From positions 1-64,000 of the forward strand of contig JADNRX010000298.1 in NCBI GenBank assembly GCA_015501595.1: a stretch of 64,000 nt of DNA. The letters are read 5' to 3'. Below, one piece after another: positions 11,432 through 22,800 of this stretch. Below the pieces are notes generated by a model. That model searched no databases. It had not been told where the DNA came from and saw nothing but the letters and a program-made list of their open reading frames with translations. Each line of letters opens with the position of its first letter. Position 1 is the first letter of the stretch. The DNA comes from Hymenopellis radicata (Eukaryota; Basidiomycota; Agaricomycetes; Agaricales; Physalacriaceae). A program made the position numbers and the translations under genes.

Positions 11432-12356
11432 TTAGATGTCTCTATCATTTGCCGGATCCAACTTGGCAGGCTGCCGGCGCGGTTGATGTTTGATTCCCAG
11501 AACAAAGTCTCTGCGAGGACGCGTCAATATGTATTTACTGCCGTCAAAGCTTGCGTACTCTTTTCCGTCCTGGCCGTTAACAAGATTTGCCACGACTTTC
11601 TTCCTGTCAACTGCAAAAGGTTAGAAACAGGTTGCGCGAGATTTAATGGGCGACTTACAGCGCCTAGGAGGGAGGACCTTGGAGAATGGCTGTCGGACAA
11701 TAAAGCTGAGTTTACCGAGCTTGCTAGTGGATCGTGACGGTAGCATGGAAGGAGGTGCGACCGGAAATCATGGATCTCCCTGATTGGTGCACGGTCTCGT
11801 CGGCCCGGGTACCGGTGGTTCGGGCTTTGCCGACATCAGGCTCACTTGCCTCAAGCCTTCGTTCAAGTTGTGTGTCTAACGGTTTGCCAGTGGTGAGTTA
11901 AAGCACGACAGCACTCAGGAACTCGCTGCGCTTGCATCGAATCAGCACGTCCCTATTATAATTTGACGTCCATCGTTTTCAGCTTCAACTTGGACGAGCC
12001 ATCTTCTCCGCTTGGGAGACACAATCTGATTCCACGACCATCAACTCCGGCGACCCCATCGCGTCCACATTCCGCGCGCGTTAAACACCCAAGGTACGCT
12101 ATGGGTCCTACACGCTCACGCCAGCACCGATTCAAGCATCGGCATCCAAGGCATACAGTCTCTGCAACCTGCAGACACTATCTTGAAAGGTAACGTTCTC
12201 AATTCAGATGTATACTGAGCTTCACAGGATGTCTCGTTTACGAGTAGTCCACTCTTTCCCTGGGATAGGGTCGGAGGCAACGCGCTGGGACATCTTTCCC
12301 AGCGGTTATTGCGAAGAACATCTCCAAGCTATATAGTAGGGATCTATCCCGGATGC
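11432..12356. other. No gene recognised
   Basis: Only short open frames on both strands, none with known motifs. This is the left flank of a hAT-like element; the copy of its 8-bp target site here is at 12357-12364. Confidence 0.4.
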
Positions 12357-12364
12357 ACGCAAGG

Positions 12365-13542
12365 TAGTGAGTAGCGCGGGTTGCCCGCGGGTATTTTGTT
12401 CTGGACCCCTACCCGTACCCTCGACGTACCCTATCCCGCGATGCGGGTGCGGGTTACCCGCTGAAATGATGTCGGGTCGATGCTCGGACAGTGTTCGTGC
12501 ACGCCGACGGCCCCCCGGCAATGGCAGGGGGGCTATCGACGCGCACGATAAGCATTGGCCAGGCCCCGGCTACCTGCGAGAGCAAGAACCGCGGCTCAAC
12601 CAAATGCATCAAGGTGGCAAGGATATGGCGGTAGCAAGGATATAGCGGTGGCGAGGAGACGGCGCGCGTGAGGAGACGGTGGACGCGAGGCAGGTCATGA
12701 CAGGCTGCGAAGGGAACTGAGAAAACACAAGAAAAGAGAGAATAAATACACACATTTGAGGCCGGATGCGTCGCAACGCCTTTTCGCCTGAAATCTATCA
12801 GACATGTTACGCCTCCACGGGGTAGGCCTATCCGCGCGCATTGCTCGTCGAGAAAGCCGAATGGAAAAAGTCGTCCTTGCGGAAGTCATCCTCGCGACGA
12901 ATCAGCGTCGTCGTATAGACAAGCGCACAGGTCCAGCCGTGCCCAAAGACGCGAAATCCGGCTACTCTCAGGCCAGCCGCGCCCTCCAACAGTGTTGCAG
13001 CCTCGTCCAGAGGACTTACGCGTCTTGAATCGTCGTCGATTTGGTGCGTCGTGCAGACGAACACTAAGATGCACCCCGGAACATATCCGAGGGCGCAGCA
13101 GTCGGCGTGGAGCCAAACCGCGCCGGGAGAGCGAAGAGAACACATAAAACAAGTCAGAGAAGCCCCAGAAAAATTTCTGGGGCCGACGAGCACGACAGTA
13201 AAGTCGTGCTGTGGTGGTGAGAGCCAAGGAGATGTGATCTGAGCTGATCGATCGTTATCCGGCAGTTGCCGGGACGTTCGGCCAGCTCGGCGATCAAGGA
13301 AATTCGTTCGCGGTGTCGTTTTGGAGGGACGATGGGCTCGTTGGGGCTCAAATAAAATATGATAATTTACATAAAAATATATACTATGATTATCTTATGA
13401 CATGTGGTCCAACTGGACCACGGCACGGGTAAGAAAGGGTGACGCGGGTCACAGCGGGTGCTCGGACCAAGACCCCTACCCGGACCCTGACACACCCGCA
13501 TCCGTGACCCGGACCGGGTGCTCCGACCCGGGCTATTCACTA
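12365..13542 (+). mobile_element. hAT-like non-autonomous element, copy 1 (1178 bp)
   Basis: Terminal inverted repeats: TAGTGAGTAGCGCGGGT at 12365 and the complement ACCCGGGCTATTCACTA ending at 13542. The target duplication ACGCAAGG is perfect (12357-12364 and 13543-13550). Subterminal regions are packed with CGGGT/ACCCG words. The right half holds two hairpins: CCCCAGAAAAATTTCTGGGG near 13165, and a GACGAGCACGAC/GTCGTGCTG pair near 13190. A second, diverged copy in the same orientation lies at 20284-21348 and shares blocks such as TTCGGCCAGCTCGGCGATC. There is no transposase gene. Frames inside (for example 12828-13227) are side products of GC-rich sequence. Confidence 0.88.
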
Positions 13543-13618
13543 ACGCAAGGTAAGGGCCGTAGCATTACGAACGTTCTGAATCTCACATAACGGTCACAGT
13601 AAAGGCGCATCAATACTA

Positions 13619-13862
13619 CTGTAGCGTTTCGACCGCAAATTCACATAACGGGTCATGGGGGTCTTTGAAGTGAAGCTATATATACACCATAACGGGTCAC
13701 GGACCACTTTGGCCAGGCACGAGCCTCCAAATAAGGAAATTTCAGGTCCCGCCATAGGCGGGACTGTCCAAATAAGGCAATTTAAGGGTCTGTGAAGCTG
13801 TTCGCTGTAACTTCAGACCATAACGGGTCACAGGCTGTGAAGTTACGGTCGAAACGCTACAG
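13619..13862. mobile_element. TA-flanked miniature element (Tc1/mariner-like), family 1
   Basis: The inverted repeat CTGTAGCGTTTCGACCG is perfect at both ends, and similarity continues inward (AA-TTCACA). TA flanks both sides (13617-13618 and 13863-13864). TA duplications and a CTGTA end suit the Tc1/mariner-type family. The 244-bp interior repeats CATAACGGGTCAC several times and has no coding capacity. Confidence 0.78.
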
Positions 13863-13864
13863 TA

Positions 13865-14097
13865 CTGTAGACTTTAATTCAATTCGTCGGTCACGGGTCA
13901 CAGGCGATCCGAAATTGACGAAAAGTCACAGTGGTCACAGCGAAAATCCCAAAAAAATCGTCGGCGGGACCCCCGCCAGCCTCCCAATGCAGCTCCGCCG
14001 CGGCGGGAATTACCATATATGGTAATTCATCGAAACCATAATTTCGTCGGACTGGTCACAGGTCACATGGCCCGACGAATTGAATGAAAGTCTACAG
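13865..14097 (+). mobile_element. TA-flanked miniature element, family 2, copy 1
   Basis: Ends are CTGTAGACTTTAATTCAATT at 13865 and the complement of CTGTAGACTTTCATTCAATT at 14097. TA dinucleotides lie at 13863-13864 and 14098-14099. The interior holds the palindrome ATTACCATATATGGTAAT and a GC-rich hairpin (GGCGGGACCCCCGCC). It abuts family-1 element 13619-13862 with one shared TA between them. A second copy, inverted relative to this one, sits inside the DUF6589 gene at 18037-18258. Confidence 0.82.
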
Positions 14098-14401
14098 TAG
14101 ATGAAAGTTCGTGTTGTACTTGACGAATGAACTTCATTGTGGTCGAGTCCCTCCTTCCCCGTGCGTGCCGCGGCATTGAATCTAAATCCCTGCTGAAGAT
14201 ATTGATAAGAGCAGGCGTCGTGGCACTGAATTCATCTCATTCCTTGGTATGCGCGACTACTTAGTGTCTATGGATATCTTGATGGATATTTCCGCTAAGA
14301 ATCTTAGCCTCGGCGACGTCGACTGCCAGGCACTCTGTCATCTGCGGAGGACGCTCGCTGTGCTACTAGTACTACAGGACCAGTAGTGAGAGCGTGGCAT
14401 A

Positions 14402-14646
14402 CTGTACCATTTCGACCGACCGTTCAGGGGGGTGTAACCCGTAACGGCTCGGTTCGTTATTCAAAGTGTTCTGTTCAGGCACAACTGCCCATAAAAGGAA
14501 AGTCGGCCGCGTCGGGAGCCCCGCAGGGCGGGAAAATTTGCCTAATCTGGAGTGTTCACAGCATCGTAACCGTAACCCGGCCCAAAAGTGTTCAGTTCAC
14601 GGGGGTGCCGTAACCCGTAACTGAACGCTCGGTCGAAATAGTACAG
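14402..14646. mobile_element. TA-flanked miniature element, family 3
   Basis: Ends are CTGTACCATTTCGACCGACC at 14402 and the complement of CTGTACTATTTCGACCGAGC at 14646. TA flanks both sides (14400-14401 and 14647-14648). The terminal CTGTA and the TTTCGACCG words link it to family 1, while the interior is different (repeats of TAACCCGTAAC). Non-coding, 245 bp. Confidence 0.75.
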
Positions 14647-14966
14647 TATATGTACCAGCACAAGAGCCAAGTTTTCTCCTCGCTTATGGCAAGAGGAAGC
14701 GTTCGGCGGGGGTGGAAGTCGTGGAAGGAAGTGTATTTAGTGGCATCGAAGGAACATATGAGCACTCGATGTATGGCCTTGAAGCTCAATGGGATTCAGT
14801 GCGCACTTGAGATGACAAAGACGAAGAGAGGCTAGCAGTATCTGTAGGGCCGAAGCCAGCCTGAAAGCAATGAAACGATGTCATAAGTTCCTATGTACAA
14901 CAAGCACGCGAAAGAGTCCAAAAGCGAATTTTAAAAATACACCGAGTCCAAAAAGTAAATGCTTCT

Positions 14967-15939
14967 ACCATGACTTAAACAGCCATTCAGCTGGCAGCGC
15001 CAACAGAATCTTTTGCGCTACGTGCTTGGGCCTGGGGCGATAAAACATGGGAATGCGAGATCTCTCTCTGAATCTCAAGATGCTGAAAGTGACCGCATCC
15101 AGGTTGACTGCCTGAGCAGACCCGGGGGCAATGTTCCTCGCCTTGCGTCGGCCGGAATCAACGATGGGATCGTTAGCGGGGTTCCACTCCGCCGTGTCGG
15201 CCTGAGAAGGGAAGGAGAGGCTGTTCAAGGGCATATTTCCGTCGCTCGACGTGATCTCCATGTGCTGGAGGAGCGCGTTGATGGTGGCCGGCATGTCGCC
15301 CAGGTCAGCGTCGTCATGGGGTATGAGCAGCGCCGTCAGACGAGAAATCTCCGCTAGGTAATGCGCCCATTCGCGGTCCCCGATTTGGGTTGTTCCTCTG
15401 CGTGAGGCGACCGCCTTTGTGAGACTCTGCTTGATATTATGGTATTCGGCGAAGGACGTGAGTCCGGAGATCTTAAACCTAAGTCGGATTAGTCTTACAG
15501 TCAAAACAGGCAAAACATGCGAACTCACTGTTGCACAGTGCCGAGTTCGATGCCCGTAGCTTGCAAAGCGATGATGTAGAACACTCTCAATGTCATCACA
15601 ACCTCTTCGGCAAGGCGGGTGATGTCAAAATCGGGGTGACGCGTAACTGTGTTTGCGAATAAAAGCGGAGGGAGAATACAAGCGTTTGGAAGAGCGTGAA
15701 GGCCGTCTGATACGGCGAGCTGAGGAGCTCGTACACTGGGTCGAAGATCGTTTTGTAATGGGAAGACGAGACGAAGTCACTAGAGAGTTATGCATGAGAT
15801 AAGGACATATGAGACAAGAAATCAACACCAACATCACGTCGGCGTCGTCGTCGAGCCTGGTCGCAATTGCAAAGAGGAGGGCACAGAGCCAATCGGCTAT
15901 GAATGCATGATGAGTGGAGTTCAGCGAAGGCGACGGCAT
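14967..15939 (-). CDS. Unknown protein, possibly frameshifted
   Basis: Exon 1 (from about 15939) reads PSPSLNSTHHAFIADWLCAL and continues to an intron near 15835-15780. The middle exon is readable as IFDPVYELLSSPYQTAFTLF in one frame and as PDFDITRLAEEVVMTLRVFY in another. A short base loss near 15645, or an unrecognised intron, is needed to join them. The last exon, after a GTGAGTTCG-type donor, starts FKISGLTSFAEYHNIKQSL and ends with a stop at 14967. The composition looks like a real soluble helical protein. No family was recognised. It could be a live gene with an intron I have not placed, or a young pseudogene. Confidence 0.45.
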
Positions 15940-16043
15940 GCTGTTGTATAAGCGGGGAGGGCAGTAACGGTGACGTTCAGATTGTACAAATAGTGGCGAT
16001 GAAGAGATACCTGCTACGAAAGTAATCTATTATATATCTTACC

Positions 16044-16108
16044 GTAGTCTAATTGTAATCGCGGGGTGCTTGGCCCGGAACCGGTTGATTATGCAATCGC
16101 CGGATTAG
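16044..16108 (+). repeat. Left terminal inverted repeat of the DUF6589/RecQ element
   Basis: It starts GTAGTCT, then 7 unmatched bases, then ATCGCGGG, then the 33-bp core at 16069-16101, then GGATTAG. It pairs with 23280-23343. Confidence 0.85.
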
Positions 16109-16157
16109 GCAGGTGCACGTTACCCTCCTACCACGACTATAACGACGCGTCTGCGCT

Positions 16158-19100
16158 ATGTCTGGCCTCAATGACGTGTCGCAATTCTCTCAATACGATC
16201 CAAATGCCATTAAAGTTACCAGAAAATGAAAAAACTGGACCCTCCCACCCCCACCAGTCCCAGAGATACTGAGAACACCTGCAATTGAGCAGGAATACCG
16301 TCTTTCCCCGGCTGAAAATTTACTTTCCCCCCTCGTAATCGACACTCCTCTCCCTCTAAACGATTTTCCTGACCCACTCGGCTCACCATACTCCTCCACT
16401 TCGCTCAGTGGCTCTCTTCGTCTCCTTCACCTGAATGTACAGGAATCACCGGACATACAACCTACGGCGCCGCGTCTCTCGAAGTGGGACCATGTTACTG
16501 CAGTACTGGAGTGCATTTCCCAGCATTTTCCAGCCTTTGGTGATTTTGCAGAGGCCTTCTCTGAGCCTATTCGACGCGATGATCCCGATCCTCGTTCCAG
16601 TCTGCATATCAGCGTGCTGTCTGCCTGGCTGAGCGGTCGTAACCGTTTCCGGCCAGCGGACTTCATACAGGCCATCTACAGCAATCGCTTCAGCGTTCCG
16701 CGGTACGATGCTGTCCACGCTGATGAGCTGGACCTTGCTTTCAATGCCGAACATGACGTGGCAACGATACATTTTGCTCGTATTGCCTTGTCGGTCTGGG
16801 CAACGAAGCTCGTGGGGCGACGATGTGCTCTTGAAGTAGGGAAGTTGGCCAAAGAGGATCCGGATGACCCAGACTTCCGCGTTCATCTGCAGGCGTCTGC
16901 AAACGAACGCATGAAGTCCAGGCGTCGATTAGTTGCTGAGGAAGACATTTACTCCTTCAGCCTGATGAGGACTGCGAGTATGTTGAAGAAGAGGGCGACC
17001 GCGACATGGTACATAACGGAATGCATGGCTGCGACACGCAGCAACGGTGCGGTTATTATACGCGATAAACGACCACATCCTTTGGTATGTTTATCATAGT
17101 ACTCTTCTTTAAATCTCATCTCCTTTCAGATCCAAGCTGCTGCTATCAGCTCATTCGCTCTAGCTCGTAATAAGTCTGCCAATGGATATTTTGCGTTACC
17201 CATCGCTGTCTGGCTTTTCGCGACTAAAGCTCACATCGACATCAAGCGTGCCATGTCACGACTCGGACTTGCCGTCGACGATACAACGGCTCGTCGAGCG
17301 CTCAATGCTCTGGGGATGCACGACTAACTGCGCTACAGCAGGCTACGGCGGCGGCACTTGAAAACAAGGAGCCATACTGCCGGAAGGTCCTGGACAATAT
17401 CCAGCAATATCAGATTGTCCATGAACCGGGTGTTGGCAAGAGCAACAAGCTGATTACTGGCACAGCTGCTACTGCTATTCGCCTTGACGACTGCGAGCCA
17501 GGCGCGTTTGATCTCGACGACTATCAGGAGCGCGTCGTTCGGAACGAGCGAGCTGAACTCACTACGACGAGTCTTTTTGCAGATATCGACTTCGCTCATC
17601 TTCAGCGCGTGCAGGTTCTTCATGTCGTTCGTATCCTTTGCGAGCATGTTCCTTGCCTTGATCACCTGCGTCCCCTCATATCTGCGCGCTTCCGCTCAGA
17701 TCCCATTCAGAAGCACCGCATGCGTGAGGGACGGAAGTCGAGTGTTATTCCCTTGCGAGCGAACAGCCATTATGAGATGGATCCACATGGAATGCACCAG
17801 GCGGAGAAGGACTTTGATACTCAGACGGGTCACACGCCAGAGGCCGTTTCGAAGGCGCGAGTCATGGTGTGGGATGCCGGTGATGGTGGATCCGTTCTGT
17901 CCGGTTGGAATGTCAAGCGAAATCTCTTTTCTCAAGCCGTCTCCCTGAACGTGTATCATTCATTCGAATCGCGTATTTGGACCACCGATATCTGGCACGT
18001 CAAGGCCAATATGCTTAATGCCTTTGCCGTCAACTACTGTAGACTTTCAATCAATTCGTCGGTCCATGTGACCTGTGACTGCTCTGACGAAATTTTCGTT
18101 TCGTCGACTTACCATATATGGTAATTGCCGCCGCGGCGGGAGGCTGGCGGGGGCCCCGCCGGGGACTTTTTCTCAATTTTGGCCGTGACCCTTGTGACTT
18201 TTCGTCGATTTCGGATCCTCTGTGACCCGTGACCGACGAATTGAATTAAAGTGTACAGTACTATGGTCCAAAGACCACAAAGGATCCCTCCGCCTTGTCT
18301 CGTTCTGCATCGGCAACCAATATGTATATACCGACGAAGCCCAGCAGTTGTAACTTCTACCCTGCTTCGAAAACCATGCGCACTATCTGCGAAGCGCGGG
18401 TTCTGGACATCTGGGATCTGCACCTTACAGAACACACAGGTCTCCTTCCCCATTTCGAACGATTAGTCGCCAGTAATACCGTCCCAAGCCTCGACGATCT
18501 TATCAGTCACGGAGATAAACTTGTGTCTCGCTATATGTCCACGAATGCGTACAGGACTGCTCTGTCCGCTTCGCGTGTAGAACGAGCTCCGCCTTTATAC
18601 CGCTTTCCTACTGGATGCGCATGGGAATCCGAATCTACAAGCGAACCAATACCTCCTTCTATTCCCCGTACTTCCGCATCTGATGCAATAGATGGCGACG
18701 TACCGCAACCTCCCAGACCGACTAGTGCTCCAGAGACCGGACAAGCATCCGAGGCAGAATTCAAGGTGCACGTTGAGGAGAAGGGCTTCACCGGTGATCG
18801 CGTACTTGCTAATTCAATCCTGTTCTGTCGAGACTTTCTTTTATGGCTGGAACTCTCGTATGCCGTTGCCGACGGTGATATTGGACGTGTCGTAGAGATC
18901 CTCAAGGTATCGTAAACTTCCTAGTTCGATAGGCTGTTCTAATGTGTATTCTTAGCTTTGGATCTTTGCCTTCGCTGGCGCTTCCAAGCCAAACTACACG
19001 ACTATTTTGCTGGAGATGTACTGCCTTTTCCGGTACGAGTCATCGAAGAAGTTCAAAGATGCGATATGGAATAATTGGCTTGTTAACATCACCGGCGAGT

Positions 19101-19795
19101 TGGGCAAGTGGATTGAAGATGGGCTCTTACAGGAACACTACAACAAATGGCTCGAGGATATGGTGGCCAAACACGGTGGAACGTTTGATGATCCCTTCTT
19201 TCGTTCGACAATCTCGCCGAATGTTGATTTCTTTCTTCGGCTCAAGGAGGAGCTTGAGACCGCATTCGAGCTTTGTAGCCGCGGCAAGACTCACACGTCG
19301 TCTAGCCTTTCTGATGTGATCCACATTCTCATGCGAATCTACCGGGAGGACCAGCTTCATTACTTCCGAACAGGACGCAGCATGGGCTTCGCTGCCCTTG
19401 ATCTTATCAACATTGGATTTCTAACGTTGAGCAATGGCAAACTGGCGGCGTTCCTCTCTAGTTCAACAAAGCATGCTAAACTACTTGCACTCTTCCGCCG
19501 GATTCGAACTCTAGCGCCCACCGAAACCGAGGACCCCACTGCTGCCATGAACGAGATCATTTCAGCTCTGGACATGGAGCTTGATGTCGACGAGGAGATG
19601 TATGAGACTGAATGCCGGCGTACTGAGCCCTCCGAGCCAGCCGGTGAAGCGGACTGGCAGTTCCACCTGGATGAGGAAAGTGGTCAATGGGAATCCTTCG
19701 ATGATAATACAGGTGACGTTGATGAAGAATGGGAAAACGATAACGATCCTGATATCGAAGTTGATGAGTGGGCTGGTGAAAATGATAATATATGA
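16158..19795 (+). pseudogene. DUF6589-family protein gene, decayed copy
   Basis: ATG at 16158 reads MSGLNDVSQFSQYDPNAIKV. A TGA at 16227 interrupts (probably CGA to TGA), then the same frame continues to about 17084. Introns at 17085-17129 and 18907-18955 keep phase. Conserved family stretches as I know them: FALPIAVWLFATKAHIDIKR, KVLDNIQQYQIVHEPGVGK, TAATAIRLDDCEPGAFDLDD, ITGELGKWIEDGLLQEHYNK, then FRTGRSMGFAALDLI. The tail is acidic. Damage: the TGA above, a one-base shift near 17318 (GCTCTGGGGATGCACG), and a 222-bp miniature element at 18037. Removing that element and one TA restores NYYGP in frame. DUF6589 proteins are abundant and repeated in mushroom genomes. Their biochemical role is, to my knowledge, unproven; the setting between terminal repeats suggests a transposase. 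Aspartates in DAGDGGS and TTDIWHVKA are candidate catalytic positions (inference). Confidence 0.75.
18037..18258 (-). mobile_element. TA-flanked miniature element, family 2, copy 2, inside the DUF6589 gene
   Basis: Ends are CTGTAGACTTTCAATCAATT at 18037 and the complement of CTGTACACTTTAATTCAATT at 18258. TA duplications lie at 18035-18036 and 18259-18260. The copy is inverted relative to 13865-14097. Its target is the tyrosine codon TAC in an AAC TAC TAT context, so the empty site would be perfectly in frame. Because the ends and the duplication are intact, this insertion is younger than the host element. Confidence 0.85.
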
Positions 19796-19809
19796 ATTTT
19801 CATACCGAG

Positions 19810-22800
19810 TCAGTTGCGACCACCTCGAGTTCGATTGTTCACGCGTACAGGTCCGTATGCTGCCATGATTGCCTTCACACTTGATGTGTCTTGTTGACGT
19901 GGTCGAACTGCGCGGGGTGGATGGTTTGTAGCATCTTCGAGAACACGTTTAGGACGACGACGGGCAGCTGCCGAAGAAGCTTGAGGTTCGGGTACAGATT
20001 CCTGTTCAGACATAGCTTCGGGCTCGATATAGGTGGGTTCCTCCTCCTGCTCAAGCTCGTCATCTTCTTCCGGTGCGGTTTCATCAGAATCAGATCCAGA
20101 CACATCAGATGAAGAGCTTTCCCAGTCTGAATCCCATTGCTGGCGTTTCTGAGTACGTTTCCGTTGGGCTGAAGGCTGTTTCTTTCGTGTATTTGTCTTT
20201 TGTTGAGTAGCGGGTCGTGCACTGTTGATCGTGTCTTGAATATCTAGAATGCGAAGGAACAACTTTGCCGTCCATGTCTTCCGTAGTGAAAAGCGCGGGT
20301 CGGGTCCGGGTGCGCATGAGCACACCCCACCCCATCCCGGCGTGTAACCCGCTAAGTCGGGTCGGGTACGGGTAACCCGCGATTTTACCCTCGGGTATGA
20401 GACGGGTGGCGGGTGTACCCGTACCCGTGAGGAAAGAAGAGCCATTTCGTGCCCGCCGCCGACCCCCGAGCAATTGCGCGGGGGATGGCCGACGTGCACG
20501 ATATTTCGGACAAGGTGGGGGAGTACGAACAGGATTATGGTGAGCGGAGAGATGGTGTGAGGAGAAGGTGACGGCGATGAACGGACGACGATGTGGCATT
20601 GGGGCCGCGTGAGCCACAATGAATAGATTATAATACAAAGAACGCACCGTTTGAGCTGGGACGCGTCCGCGACGCCATCCAGCCCGTAATCTGACTCCTG
20701 GTCGCGTGAGCGCATTTAGCGCCTTCATTCAAAAGCAGCGGGGCCGCCGCGAAACCAACCCCACAGTCCAAGCGCAAGAAAAATGGTTCATTACTGGTGC
20801 TGCCTCGCTTATGAGGGCTTACGCGCTGCGAATCCTCGTTGAACTGGTGTCGTCGCGAAGACGAACATCAGAATGCGCCCCGGAACGTATCCGCGGGCGC
20901 AGCGGCCGGCGCAGAGCCAAACCGGTCCAGAAAAGCGAAGCAGAAGGAAAAGAAGAAGTGAGAAAGGCCCCAGAAAATTTTCCGGGGCCGACGAGCACGA
21001 CACCAAGGTCGTGCTGTGGTGGGAAGAGGTAAGAGATAGCGATCAGAGCTGACCGATCGCTATCCGGCAATTGCCGAGACGTTCGGCCAGCTCGGCGATC
21101 GTAGAAATTCGGGCGCAACGTCGTTTCTCGACGACGTTGGGCTCGTTTGAGTCCAATAAAATTTGAGAAAATCTAGAAAAACATACAGTCAATAGTAAGA
21201 ATATACTTTGTAAGTAGTTGCCCAGGAAGCACGGGTTGACACGGGTTGTCGGGTTCCCGCCGGGTATTCGGACCGACACCCGACCCCTACCCGGCACATA
21301 ACCCGACCCGCACCCGGACCGGGTGACCCGTACCCGTGCTTTTCACTAGTCTTCCGAAAGCGCCAGTCGAGTCCATCAAGAAGGGATTCAAGAACATCGA
21401 GAGTCGTAACGCGAAGAACCTGATCCGAAAGCTTTGTCTGTAATGCAAGTGGAAAGAATGATGAATCCGGCCAGTTTTCGTTTCCTAGGTTATACATTTC
21501 TCCTTCGAGGACCTCTTGCGCGAACTCGGAAAGTTTCTCGGTTACAATTGGACGCTCGTTCTTCTTTACCTTTAGAATGGTCGGAATCGGAGTATCTTTT
21601 GATTTCGGAGCAGGAAGGAGAAATGGCGGATGAACGGACTCTCGATTACGAAATTGCATTGTCGTCTTCTCTCGTTTGCAGCACAGTGAACACCAGAGAG
21701 CTCGACCGGCGTCAACGCAGTTCCGAGTATCAGGGTTCTGCCAGCGTCAATTTTTCGCAGAGATCAGACACTCAGTTTCTGTTAGAACCTCAGCTTTCGC
21801 AGGATCCATAAACTCGACCGCCTTCTTCTTCTTCTTCTTCCCTCGACCGGTCGATTGAGCAAGTGCAGTGGCGGTGGCCGCAGTTGATGATCCAAGATCT
21901 AGATCAAATTAGATTGGTAGGCAGCGATAATCTTAATGCTCTTACTAGCTAAGAATTTCTTTGCCTTCTTGAAGTCGCTTTTCTGAACGAAGACCACTCC
22001 TTTTCCCGTTGTGCCAGGTGCACGTGCAGCACGTCCTATCTGTTGCTCAGTTTGCGATAACGTCGTTGGCATGCCGATTGAGAGACTGTCATTGAGAGCA
22101 GGACAGTGCACACCATTAGCGAGGGCTACTGTTGAAACGACGACCTGTAGCACTGGATTTGTCTCGAGAAGCGAAAGGGTTTCTTCGTTGAACTCGGGCT
22201 CGCATAGAGCGGTGTACTGACGGACTCGCTCTCCATGGTTAACGCCTGGAGGTTCCATCGAGAAGAGGTACAAGTAGATGCGAGTGACAATTTCGAGAGA
22301 GGGAGCGTAGATGACAATTTTACGGCCTGTGTTGAGGTAAGGAAGTAATTGAGGGAACGAATGGCTGCTGATTCCGTGCTCAAGAGGCTCGATAATGAAC
22401 TGTAGGTCGTTACGTTCATTACTGAAACGAAAGAGTGTAAAGTTTCCTGCACGAAATCCGAGTATCTTGCACAGTGCCGTTGTTGGCGCGCCGGGCTCGA
22501 GCGTAGCAGAGATGCTGAATACGGGAGTATTGGAAGGTAGTCGACCGCGAAAGAAGGTTCCGATGTTATTGTACGCCTCCCGGAATGTAGGTCCCCATTC
22601 CACCGCAACATGTCCTTCCTCCAAACAAGCATAAATCAGATTCGCACGAAAGACGGTGTCGTCCAGGATTTTACACCAAGCTCTAGCGTGAAGGTGTTCG
22701 GGATCGATGCATATGACCTGATACAAGGTGCAGCTGATGATTTCTTCCACAAGACTTCGGCGTTCTCTGAGTGCGGCGGAGATAGTTTCACGGTCGTAGG

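Noticed and set aside
12828..13227. Minus-strand frames of more than 110 codons
   Set aside because: They lie wholly inside hAT-like element copy 1, overlap each other and show no domain.
16158..19795. Kyakuja-Dileera-Zisupton (KDZ) transposase
   Set aside because: The conserved stretches match what I know of DUF6589 proteins, and no CxC or KDZ signature is present.
20105..20728. Minus-strand frames of 200-300 codons at the end of the helicase gene
   Set aside because: Their N-terminal parts read into the hAT-like insertion at 20284. Only the sequence below 20276 is helicase.
22126..22632. Minus-strand frame of 168 codons
   Set aside because: Out-of-frame shadow of the helicase motor domain.
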